A stretch of DNA of 64,000 nt, taken from Sympetrum striolatum. Its lineage: Eukaryota > Arthropoda > Insecta > Odonata > Libellulidae. A program made the position numbers and the translations under genes. Positions 49,711 through 60,368 of this stretch are shown here, piece after piece. The notes under the pieces were generated by a model that was not told where the DNA came from, made no database searches, and worked only from the letters and a program-made list of their open reading frames with translations. Numbering within the stretch: position 1 is the first letter of the stretch; each line of letters opens with the position of its first letter. Location of the stretch: contig OX388343.1 of assembly GCA_947579665.1 (NCBI GenBank), positions 99,515,657 to 99,579,656 of the forward strand, in the 5' to 3' direction.

Positions 49711-50248
49711 TATGGTTCATCGCATTTCAGTGATTTACGAAGATTATTTTTACGGCAACAAAGTTACCTGTGTTTTGCACATAAGGCAAGCACCTATTCT
49801 TCGGATTTGCTAATTTGTCCGTCTTATTCAAATGTTTTGCATTCAATTCAAAAGTACCTATTGATGGATTTAATAATTATTCTTAATTCCATGTTTGGTA
49901 AATATTACTCTTTATTACATATGTATCATAATCGTGCTTTTTCACCGTTTGCTCCATATAAGATTATGGTTTCAAAGGGCGAACTTCAGTGCTGCCATCT
50001 CGCGGATGCCATCTTGCGGATGCGGACATTAAGGGAGCCAAAAAATGTCAGCAGTTTCCAGTCCTATACTTTCTAAGTTCGTGGCCACGGTCCTCTTCGG
50101 TGAAATATAATACGTGTAAGGTAACGTCAGCTCAAACAAAAAAATTCAAATTATTAAATACGCAAAACCCACAGAACGTATCTGTATAAAAATGTTAAAA
50201 TCATAAATATAGACATCATTGAAAGTGTTGTAGACCTTGTTCGACCCC

Positions 50249-51557
50249 TTAACCCTTAAAGGTCCAACCTTTTCTTGGTTACTCCGTGGACCATGGGAGG
50301 GTCAAAAATTGTCCACTTTTGTTTTTTTCGATAAAATAATAATGAAACATAGTATCTCTTCACGAATTTCCTCCTTGGATTTTTAAAAACTTCTTACAAT
50401 GACTTTTGTTGCTAAAAATTGTAATACTGCGATAAAAATAATGAAATTTTCATTTTTTTTAACTCATGAAAGAGGAGGGTATGATAAAGCTTCTTCTCAA
50501 TGGTAAAGCTCTAATTCGGAAAATAAGTTTGTAAATCACCGTTAGTTATGCTTATAAATCAACAACAAGGTATGATAAAAAAATTAAATTAAATTATTAA
50601 AATTAATTAAAACTATTTTTCAAATGATTCCAATTGGTTCAAAATATGTCGCAGGTTGGACCAAGGGAGGGTCGTTTTGTGTCCATCGCCTATTTCCGCT
50701 CTCATTACATTGCTTAAAAATCTGATGTGGCCAGCACATGACTTTCTCCAAATATAAGATGTAAATATATATCTACGACAGTATTTTCGAACTCTATATT
50801 CCATCTAAACTTGGAAGATGAGTGATTAATTTATATATTATTATCTTTTACGTCACAAGCATTATAAATAATGTTTATCGGGACATGTTCGATGAAAAAC
50901 GATGAAATTGTCCTTTCGCCCACAGCGTACATCATCAGCAACTTCCGGTTTATCAATATTTCATGAATAACTCCTAAACAATCAGTTATACAAAAATATG
51001 TTTCATACAAAAGTTATAGTAAAACATTTTCTAAAACTTTTGTAAAAAAATAGTATATACCTAAATATCAGATTAATGGAGATATTTTGCAAAAACGGAA
51101 ACGAGCCTCGAAAAGTAAAGCTCGACTTCCGGTTAACCGATTTACTCCAAAAACTAATCAACTCTAAGGAAACCAACCAAAGTACTGTATATAAAGTTTG
51201 GTATTGATACGACTTATATATTTGACGTAAGAGCGCCCACAAGCACAGGCACACATACACACACACACACATACACACAGACATCATTCCGAAAATGGTC
51301 AAAACGTGTTCTAGGGACCCCAAAACATGTATTTCCGTTGAAATCTCGTAGTCGATTTTTTCATGAAAACAATACTTTCTCTATACTTCGTACATGGAGA
51401 AAGTAAAAAACGTACAAAATGCATCATAATCATCTTAAACAACCTATATGTGATAGTGTAATGAAGTTATAAGACTGTATAACACGATTAAGTTCTTAAA
51501 ATATCGAAAAAGAAAAGTGGTGGACACTTAGCCCTCTCTTGGCCCTTTAAGGGTTAA
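50249..51557. mobile_element. piggyBac-like MITE interrupted by a HINE-like repeat
   Basis: TTAA at 50249-50252 and 51554-51557 flank inverted ends CCCTTAAAGGTCCAA and CCCTTAAAGGGCCAA. TTAA duplications with CCCT starts are typical of piggyBac elements. The interior repeats a GGACCA-GGGAGGGTC word near 50293 and 50657. The segment 50721-51408 is a later insertion, so the original element was about 620 bp. No transposase. Confidence 0.65.
50721..51408 (+). mobile_element. Helentron/HINE-like repeat, copy 2
   Basis: 5' end TCTGATGTGGCCAGCACATG, then ACTTTCTCC. CTTCCGGTT repeat units follow, then GAGCGCCCACAAGC and a CA microsatellite at about 51246-51285. The 3' part is CATTCCGAAAATGGTC and the terminal hairpin CTTTCTCTATACTTCGTACA, whose partner TGGAGAAAG precedes GTAAAA. 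Inserted inside the piggyBac-like MITE. Confidence 0.6.
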
Positions 51558-54500
51558 GGATTAACATTATATCATTAGTCATTATTAGATAATCTTCAGC
51601 TTATGATATGTAGTAAGATAATCGAAGAATAACTTATAAATCTGTATTTTTAATTCAAGCAATTTATTTTCACACCAAATTTCGTTTGTATTTGAGGTAA
51701 TGATCGAGTAACACCTAAGATCATAAGTGTAGCACACAATGTTCAGCACGCAATACTTCCTTTGAAATTAATCTAATTCCGACTTGAGATTACTGTTTAA
51801 TGAAAAGCATACATATATTTTTAAACTATATCAAATAAACATAAGAACCTAAGACTACAAACATCAGAAACGTGTCCTGTTCAGCAAATTAATGATACGC
51901 ATAATATGTTGTATATCTGTAGGCGAAAACTGTACCATACCAAACTATACCACGATTGACATTCCCTCCATGCATTTAGTATGCTAAACGAGCCCGGCAG
52001 TTGATTCAGAGTAAGCGTCCATTTACAAAGATCGTAAGCCAAGAACAGCGCAAATATATTTTGCGGTGAATATTCACGTCGCTAATTGTGCTCACCGTTC
52101 ATCGGCGGCGTTCTTCTCCGCTACGACCGAGAGCATCGTTCAGCGCTAAATTACGATCGGAAAAAATATAGAAAATCCGTGGGAATAAATCTTGTTCGAG
52201 GAATTGATGTTCATTGATCGACTGAATTACTGCGACAGAAATGAGAACAGCGCAAGAAAAGCAGTTTGAAGCAGAGATAGGTTGTTTCGAAATCGATCAC
52301 TGGTATGGGCACCGTTAATGCGTCGGCTGAAACAGTTTATAGAAAAGGGAATGGGTTATGAGCTCAGACTACATAGCGGAGTTTCTTTTTCGTAATGGCG
52401 CCAATGGACGGTCTTGGAACCAATCAATACGAGAGAGCAGACTTATCAGAATGTCACTCGAATGATTGCCACTTTTCCATCGCCAGCTTCGTCATCTTTT
52501 TGCATATTTTGCTCTCCGTCATGGTTTTCAGCCGGTTCGAGATGTTACGATGCGTGATTATTATGTTTCTATATCCACCATCACTTCCTCATAAACACTA
52601 TGCCCTTCTTCATGTAACTGATTCATTAAATTCATTAATGGTGTTCGAACTTCTGTTCCATAACATCTCAAAATGTAATAAATGATACAATGTGGCAGTC
52701 GATTTAATATGCGTTCTCTCTATTTACCCATATATAAATGGGTTAGATGGAAGAAGAGACTTTTAAGTCTCAATCTCGCACAAATGAAGACGATTTATTA
52801 TTATTATTATTTTATTATTATTTACCAGAATATGAAAAAATGAATATGTAATTCAGCTATGTTGATGAATCAGTTTTGCATTTTGATCGATTTTACTACT
52901 TATACGTAATATGGCGGCTTAGGATCATGAGTATTCTACATATTTGTTCGACTGTGAGTTGGTTGATAATTTAATCAGTATATAAATAATCAATTAGAAT
53001 AAAATAGTTTTAAAATTAGATGAATTAGCATATTTCTTTTATATTTTGAAGATTAAAATTACGATAAAAATGCTATTTTCGAGGATTTGAATGAAAAGCG
53101 AATCCCAAACTTTTAATTTCCTCCAATCAAACAAATCGAGTCACCAGAAGATTGGGAAGTAGTAGAGTTATGCCCTCCTGTTGTGCTCCATAGGAAGTGG
53201 CGTTCCACCCTAAATAGATCGCAAAGTGTTTTCGGATATTGGCCGTGAACTGTTTCCATGAGCTAGTTTCACTGTGATTTCCGGCCCCACTTACATAATT
53301 GAGTTACTCTTCAACGCCGAAGGCTGCTTGAATCCGTCGAATTCACTACGGCGATGCCCTTCTCAAAGTACTTCTCGTGACTCATTCACTGGCTTCTTTC
53401 GTAAGCACACGAGCTCTGATCGGACCCTAAAAGTTTAACATTTCAATATTAAAATTGGTATTTGTTTAGTTTCTTAATATTTGCGAAGCAGAGATACCAA
53501 AGGAAGGAATGAAATTAATCTGATATCTCAAAAATGGGCAGGATAAATCAGAACTATGCCTTAATTGATGCGGAAGAAACTTTGCAGTTATTGAGTATTC
53601 AATATTTATTTTGACCCGAATAGCACAAAAATGACGTAGAGTACCCAGTAAAGGAGCTGAGCGAAGTCTATTGAAGAATTTATCCTTAAACAATTACTAC
53701 ATGAAGGAAAAATATAGTAAGATATATTCTATTTATTATCTGTAAGTCCTTTAGTCCTATCTTATATGTCTTCTGTATGTGATAGATATTAATCGGTCAG
53801 AATCTAACCTTGATCGTATTTGACGATGTTTTACCTTAGTGTCCTAAAATTAGTAACAACTCAAAAAGTTACCTGAGCCATATTGGATGAAATTATTGCT
53901 TGGTGATGTTTTACAGTGAGTGACACATTTTTTTCATTTCCGGAAACAGTTCGGGCGGTGGCACGATTATAGAGTTGCGCCGCTTCCCTTTTGTCGCGTG
54001 TCAAAGATTGGGCTGCATCATAATATGAATAGTAACGGAAAAGCGATGAAAACATACATGGATATCCTTTCCGGAGATACTTATGTACGAACTTCTGATA
54101 TACTGATTGAAAAGGCTGAGCATTGATTTCAGATAGTTGGATAACATTTAATTCATAATGTATGTGCAGACAACTTGACTATGGAGATTACTCAAGAAAC
54201 CTTTGCCAACAAATTTACCTTAGAACAGCGTTTCCAAAAATGTGATTCGGAAATCAGATGAAGTAAAAAATGGAGGCAAGGATTCCTCGAGATTACCAAG
54301 ATGCAATCTCGTAACCACCATTACAGGGGGAAACCATACACGGTGCCCTTTTTCTGAAGAAAGGTTTCAGCATTATTTAGCGTAATCACTTTTACTAATC
54401 TCTTTCCTTGTGTATTCACTTCTACGAGCATTATGTCTACCACCTTCGGGTGTTTAGCACAGGGCGATCTAAACCTAATCTCATGAAGTATTCCATCATA

Positions 54501-54880
54501 TATTTAGATTTAGATATATACCCCGCGAGCCGCCAGAGGCGTATGGCAGGGGGTGTAATACACCACCATTATTCATTCATCCCTATTAGCATCTCTAATA
54601 CCCTGGGGAAAAAACGACCAAAAGTTATTATCCGTCCTTGCGATTACTTCCCTATAACGCTTCGTCGATGCCTCTCGGAGATCGCTCCTTACTAACATTT
54701 CACTTACTTCGTCTATAAATTCTGAACGAATTAACTTTTCGAAAAGTTTCCGACGATATTCAGATCCTCTCATCTGTAGTGAATTCCAACCATATTGCTG
54801 CAGGAAGGAGGAGTTATTGATTTTGCTGGCATTAAATCCTCATTATCAGTTTTTCATGCAGTTTCTGATAGCGAAGGAAA
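51558..54880. other. AT-rich DNA with a repeat end; no recognised gene
   Basis: Contains the repeat end at 52725-52830 and a short GC-rich palindrome at about 54523-54560 (CCCCGCGAGCCGCC... CAGGGGG). A 96-codon frame at 52395-52685 has one hydrophobic stretch (FSIASFVIFLHILLSVMVFS) but no family signature. Confidence 0.4.
52725..52830 (+). repeat. LINE/SINE-like 3' end with (ATT)n tail
   Basis: GGTTAGATGGAAGAAGAGAC and TTTTAAGTCTCAATCTCGCA followed by CAAATGAAGACGATTT and an (ATT)n tract. The inverse occurs at 56150-56235, and a diverged relative at 21935-21996. The shared end with a simple-repeat tail suggests 5'-truncated retroposons. Confidence 0.6.
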
Positions 54881-55015
54881 ATGGCCTCACCTAACACGCC
54901 CTCTGAGAAGGTATACCGTTGTACGTCTTTCCCCGTAGTGATCGTGAAACAGTTACAAGAAATCACTCACGATCTGCCTATCGAGTTTGACGGGCATCTA
55001 CGAAGCAAGGGGTGA
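54881..55015 (+). CDS. Possible short coding exon or small ORF
   Basis: ATG in a good context (GAAAATGG) opens a 44-residue frame ending TGA at 55013-55015. It starts MASPNTPSEKVYRCTSFPVV and continues IVKQLQEITHDLPIEFDG. About 60% of third positions are G or C, well above the surrounding DNA. Near its end GGG|GTGAAG could be a weak splice donor, so it might be a first coding exon. I do not recognise the product, and no promoter or partner exon is evident. Confidence 0.25.
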   Translation: MASPNTPSEKVYRCTSFPVVIVKQLQEITHDLPIEFDGHLRSKG

Positions 55016-56149
55016 AGGCATTGGCTTGGGCATGGGCTCGCTCTGATTGGTGGAGGAGCGGAGAGACAATGGTGCTCTCGAGAGGATGCTTTTGTGGAGG
55101 ATCAGTCAGCGGACACGGTCAGGAGACTGAATCTTAAAGCCGAAGACAATAGGGGGAATGTAATGGTCTTCTCGGGAGAAATATAAGGAAGGCATTTAAA
55201 GGGGTTTGCGCTGTGGGAAGAAAGCTGTAATTGACAGCATCTGGAGGCAGTTGGGGTGCAACGCACTTAGCGATACCCTGACGTAAATATCAGAGAAATC
55301 GTTAAACATTCAGCTTCTAATGCACTCTATTTCCCCTTGAATGTGATACACATTCTCACGTTTTTATCATTTCTAAAACCAATTTGAAATCGTCCAGATA
55401 TTTACGCCGATGATTTTTATCGAGAAATTGTTATTTCAAGAATTTGTTTTGCTCTCTATCCCTCACAAAACTCTGTAAGTAATACGGCTACATTCTCACA
55501 AAAGAGTTGATACGAATTATCCTTTTTGATCTATTTTATTTTAATTTTCGAGTTTTATTCATCAAACGAGGCCGTGGCGTGGATTTCGGGCTAATTATTC
55601 CCTCCTCCCAATGGATACGATTGAACTTCCAAAACTTAAGAAAGCTTGAACGGCAACCGAGCCCTTTGGTGCTTCTTCTTTTTGAAAATATAAGTTCAGG
55701 AAGCTCTCTAAAGATGAGATTTGGAACGGCTTTATTTTATACGCACTCTTGTCACTATCTTAATGAAACGTCCTGTAAGTAAAAAAGAATGTTATTTAAG
55801 CCGATATTTGGACGATGGATTTCTATAAATCTACGTTTTTAAATTTTATGAAAACAAAGCTGAATATTGAGTACGATGAAGTTTGTGTTTTCACCTGTTT
55901 GCATGAAGCAGAGTACCTATATTTTTCCAACATTTGTAAGTAGCTTCTGATAACTAATATTAATGAGAATTATTTTAATTTTTGTGCTTATTATGAAACA
56001 ATCGAAATAAATCACGTTTTAAAAGATGTGTTGTAGAATAGATATTCCTTAAACGGTGAAAATACTTGGCTAAATATTTTTATAGCCAAAATGGCAAATG
56101 CGAATGAGCTCTTCTTCATTTTTAAGGAAAAGAATCTATTAATTTTTTA
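55016..56149. other. No gene recognised
   Basis: A GC-richer patch at 55020-55260 includes an inverted CCAAT word (TGATTGGTGG). The rest is AT-rich. The frame at 55507-55782 lacks motifs. Confidence 0.35.
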
Positions 56150-56235
56150 TTGAATAATAATAATAATAATAATGAATCGTCTTTATTTGGGCGAGATTGA
56201 GACTTAAAAGTATCTTCTTCCATCTAACCCATACG
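56150..56235 (-). repeat. LINE/SINE-like 3' end with (ATT)n tail, inverted copy
   Basis: (AAT)n followed by AATCGTCTTTATTTGGGCGA and GATTGAGACTTAAAAG, then CTTCTTCCATCTAACCCAT: the inverse of 52725-52830. Confidence 0.6.
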
Positions 56236-56424
56236 TACAGTCAATAGTCATGACAATGTTCGAAACAGGAACTACAGATGAAAATTTTGCTGGTGGTTTA
56301 AGCTAACGTGAAGTGTAGTGAAAATTCATTAATGCATTTAGTCTTTCCTTCATGGTTGAGTAGAAAAAAATGTATTTAAATTCTGTAAAACATCTGTAGA
56401 ATTACATCATTAAGAAGTAACTTA

Positions 56425-56911
56425 TGTTGGAGTTACAGTTGGTCGGATGAGCGGGAGTGCATCTGGGCTGGGACGAGAGCGTGGGAGGTTCCGGTAGCCC
56501 CACCCCCAGTCGGGTCACAGGGTACAGGGGGTGGCTTCGGGGGCAGTTACGCCATCTCCCACCTCCGCCCTGTTTCCGTATATAAGGAGTGGCCAAAGTG
56601 TGGAAAAAGGACTCATTTCAATCAGCAGATCGACCGTTGCGTCCTTGCAAGGGGACGTACGGAAGACAAGTGTAGGGTGCGCCGACGGTTGACCGTTTAG
56701 TCCTCGTGAGGGGACGTGCGGAAGGCCAGTAAGAACTTGGTGGAAGCACCCGCACCCATAGCCCTCTGCGGCCACTCTTTGCCCACGCACCCGCTCATCT
56801 GGTCAACGCTAAGGGCGCCCCTTTGCTCGGTATGTGCCATATATGTAAAATAAATAGAGTATGAACCGTGACTGTTTTAGTATTCATTCCCTCACGGGAA
56901 CCACTACGACA
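56425..56911 (+). mobile_element. Solo LTR of an LTR retrotransposon
   Basis: Begins TGTTGGAGTTACAG and ends CCACTACGACA, flanked by a 4-bp duplication CTTA (56421-56424, 56912-56915). At 487 bp it is strikingly GC-rich against its surroundings. It has a TATA box (GTATATAAGGAG at about 56578) and an AATAAA at 56849-56854, so promoter, R-region and poly(A) signal are all in place. A 59-bp unit is repeated at 56632 and 56691 (GACCGTT...GGGGACGT). No internal coding region or second LTR lies in the window, so recombination between LTRs is the likely origin. Gypsy or BEL/Pao origin cannot be decided. Confidence 0.75.
56578..56589 (+). promoter_or_regulatory. TATA box of the solo LTR
   Basis: GTATATAAGGAG, in a GC-rich context, 153 bp into the LTR. 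The AATAAA lies about 270 bp downstream, a usual U3-R-U5 layout. Confidence 0.5.
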
Positions 56912-56915
56912 CTTA

Positions 56916-59315
56916 CACAAAATCTGCCTTATGAATGCTATCTTTGAGCACCAATATCCCTGAAACAAACAAATAAACCTCCTTAAACCCTCCTATAATT
57001 TAGTTTACACATTCCCCCTCATTTAAAACCCAATCCAAGAAATATCCAGGCCATGTCTTGGAAGATGTTCCATTAAAACTTGAGAAAATGCAGGTTAAAT
57101 AAACAGGATTCTCTTAGCGACGACAATCATCCTTTTCTCTTTTCAGGAGAAGAAATGTGCGGTGGAGGCGTAATTAATTTACCGTAATCTCTTCACTCAC
57201 TGCATTTTGCTCTTAATAATTACTCAATTATCGAGACATACATTCTCGGCTGAACCGTTTTATTTGCTTCGTCGTCAAAACAAACAAAGGCGAGGTCACT
57301 GTCACGATCTCGTTGCAGATATCGTTCATTGCGCAGTCCTGCATTAACGTGAGTGCGCCCGCATTTCACGCCGATGAAATCACACGCGCTAAGAGATGAC
57401 TCCGTGAAAGGGAATCTACTTTCTCCAATCTCGCAAAAAGACTCGAACAAAATGCCTCGAGTGCTGATGAATGCGCACGTGTATGTAATTGTCGGTAATG
57501 TACTCGGGTCGGGCTCTTCATCTGTTTTAGTAGCAGTTGTCGAATTCTCAGAGTAGACGAATCCAATAAATCCAAAACATTGAAATAATTAAACGTTTAT
57601 TTAATTATGTAACATCATTTATATCTCTCTTACTTTAAATTTCAAAATATGAATTGAAAATCCTTAGATAAGAAAGGTTGATTTTGTACGTGTATCCCAA
57701 AGTTTTCTTATTACTTCACTAAAATAATTAGGAAAGGTATTTCCGTAATTCGGACGTAATTTTTTTCAGAGAAACCAAAAAAAAAACATATCAACAATCA
57801 TTCCATCTTTTTTACCTATTGAAATGTATCTGCCATTCTCCTACCTTAAGTTTAAATATTTATTTTCCACTACGGTAGACTTCCATGATAGCATGCGTAG
57901 AAGTGATGTATCTTTAATTTTAGCAAGTAATTAATTAAAGCCTTCATGTTGTACTCAAATTAAATACTCTATGAAAGAAATCACGTAGGAAACTTAGAAG
58001 CATCTCATGCGATATGAAATTCTTTCTACTATTTTATGTACTTTTTTGCTGCTCGCGGAATTTTTCGAGAATTTTGAAAACGTGTTTTGTACTTAATTAA
58101 ACATTGTCTGTTGCCTGCTTGTTTACAATCTATTTATTTAGGAAAAGATTTTGCGTAACTATCCATAAGGAAAGAGAGTTAGAACACGGCTGTTAATGAA
58201 TTAGAGATTTTGAACCTCTAATGTAACTCTCCTCGATAAAGATAATTAGATTAACTTGAAGAAACATCGTAACCTTGGAATCATTTTCAGATCTAATACC
58301 AAAATATGTTAATCGAAGTATTTCTCTCATCTATAGCTATGGTACGCAGTAAAGCTAAGCTTGTACCCTATCACCCACTCGACAGACTGCAGACGAAAAA
58401 ATGATTCAAAAATCTCCCCGTTTTACAAAGAGTACATTCACATCACTTCATGTGAATTTCAATAATTTGTTCCCGAGGTCGTCTACGCCTCGATTTTTCA
58501 CTAAGTGGTATATCTGCGAACTGCTTCACTCGTGTCCGAGAGGACGACGACTGAGTATTAAAAGTAATGAATTCCTCCTCAGGGAATGCCTCAGTCTACC
58601 TCACTTTAAACATTGGAATTAATTAATAATGATCCAAAACTCACATTAAGTAATGATCATCCAGGGCTGTGAAAACTGATTTTTGGTGGAGTGATTTTCA
58701 GAACCTCAGAAACAGGATTTGAAAGCTGATTTTCATCATTCATATTCTACTTTAAACCTGAGTGATGAGAATGTAATATTAGCTAGATAATGAATAAAAA
58801 CAGTGTATTTTTCCACACTTTTATTTAAGTAAATGGCTTTCCACAAAGTAACGCCTGATCATCTAGATTTCGTAATATTAGCTATTGTATGTATAGCCTT
58901 TGATTTAAAGTATCCGTAAAATATTGTAATGTCAATGCATATAATTTTGGTATGCAACGTTTTAACGTTTGCCTCAGGAGGAGAAATCACCGTTTAAACC
59001 ATCCGATAATTCTTGATTTCATGCTTCAGTATTAGCCTTCAGCTTCGGAAGCAGCACTGACAGGAATACGAAGGAGAAATGTGTATAAAATAAAATTAAC
59101 AGTCTCTGGCGATGTCTTGTGGAAATACGTAATGATGAAAATAACAATTTTTACTTTGAGTATGTATGTAAATGTAATCCTCTCAACATCAAAAACGTTT
59201 TTCAGATCAACATTATCGAGGAATATATTCGGTTAAATTTATTACAACGACAAGATGTATAATATAATAGATTCAATGCAATAAATTATTTGTCATTGAA
59301 ATTAAGTTGTAAATA
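56916..59315. other. No recognised gene; one strong splice-acceptor-like site
   Basis: CATCCTTTTCTCTTTTCAG ends at 57146 and is followed by short open frames only. Other frames at 57220-57575 overlap on both strands and lack motifs. Confidence 0.35.
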
Positions 59316-60178
59316 TCTGATGTGGCCAGCACATGACTTTCTCCATACATAAGATGTAAATATTTATCTACGACAGTAATTTCGAACTCTATATTCCATC
59401 TAAACTTGGAAGATGAGTGATTAATTTATATATTATTATCTTTTACGTCACAAACATTATAAATAATGTTTTTCGGGACATGCTCGATTAAAAACGATGA
59501 ATTTGGCCTTTCGCCCATAGAGCCCAGGGTGCCCACGAAGTACATAATCGGCAACTTCCGGTTTATCAGTATTTCATGAATATCTCCTAAAAAATCACTT
59601 TAAAAAAATATATTTCATACAAAAGTTAAAGCAAATTTTATTATAATAAAACTATTATAAATAATAGTATATACCTAAATATCATATTTATGGAGATATT
59701 TTGAAAACCGGAAATGAGCTTTGAAGAAAGAAGTTCGACTTCCGGTGAACCGATTTGCTCCAAAAACTAATCAACTCTAACGACACCAACCAAAATACTA
59801 TATATGAAATTTGGTGTTGATCCGACAATTGGTTTTCATGTTAGAGCGCCCACAAAGTACATAACAGCTACTTCCGGTTTATCAGTATTTCACGAATAAC
59901 TCCTAATCAACCGGTGATACAAAAATATGTTAAAAACTAAAGTTATAGTAAAACACATTATCTAAAACTTTTATAAAGCACACAATATACCCATACATCA
60001 TATTTATGGAGATATTTCGAAAACCGGAAATGAGCTTTGATGAAGAAAGCTCGACTTCCGGTGAACCGATTTACTTCAAAAACTAATCAACTCTGACAGC
60101 ACACACCACAAACCTATACATGAAGTTTGGTATTGATACGACTAATAGTTTTTACGTTAGAGCGCCCACAAGCACAGA

Positions 60179-60235
<57 letters not shown>

Positions 60236-60368
60236 ACAGACATCATTCCGAAAATGGTCAAAACGTGTTCTAGGGACCCCAAAACGTGTATTTCCGTTGA
60301 AATCTCGAAGTCGAATTTTTTCATGAAAACAATACTTTCTCTATACTTCGTATATGGAGAAAGTAAAA
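59316..60368 (+). mobile_element. Helentron/HINE-like repeat, copy 3 (longest)
   Basis: 5' end TCTGATGTGGCCAGCACATG then ACTTTCTCC. Two large tandem units of about 300 bp each start near ACTTCCGGTTTATCAGTATT and include TCGACTTCCGGTGAACCGAT and AACTAATCAACTCT. GAGCGCCCACAA closes each unit. A CA microsatellite lies at 60173-60240. The 3' terminus has the hairpin CTTTCTCTATACTTCGTATA with TGGAGAAAG and ends GTAAAA. The 68-codon frame at 60120-60326 (a Thr-His run) is the translated microsatellite and not a gene. Confidence 0.6.
60173..60240. repeat. CA dinucleotide microsatellite
   Basis: Nearly pure (CA)n with two CATACA interruptions, embedded in the HINE-like repeat just before its 3' end. 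Shorter equivalents are in copies 1 and 2. Confidence 0.9.

Larger units (their letters stand above)
47495..50083 (-). mobile_element. P-element-like composite transposon, copy 2 (inverted)
   Basis: Ends start CGCGCCCCTGAAG (CACG in copy 1) and finish CTAAGTTCGTG. The flanks GTCACGGT (47487-47494) and GCCACGGT (50084-50091) are an 8-bp duplication with one mismatch, different from that of copy 1. It carries the same nested pogo-like element (48723-49710), mariner MITE (47949-48069) and P-like C-terminal coding remnant. At the 50-kb end the subterminal repeat has a small tandem duplication of the GATGGCATCCGC-type word. Copies of unequal structure and different duplications show independent insertion. 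Confidence 0.8.

Noticed and set aside
52395..52685. 96-codon frame with a possible membrane segment
   Set aside because: No family signature or supporting splice signals. Kept only as a note in the region entry.
60120..60326. Frame with a long Thr-His run
   Set aside because: It is the translated CA microsatellite of the HINE-like repeat.
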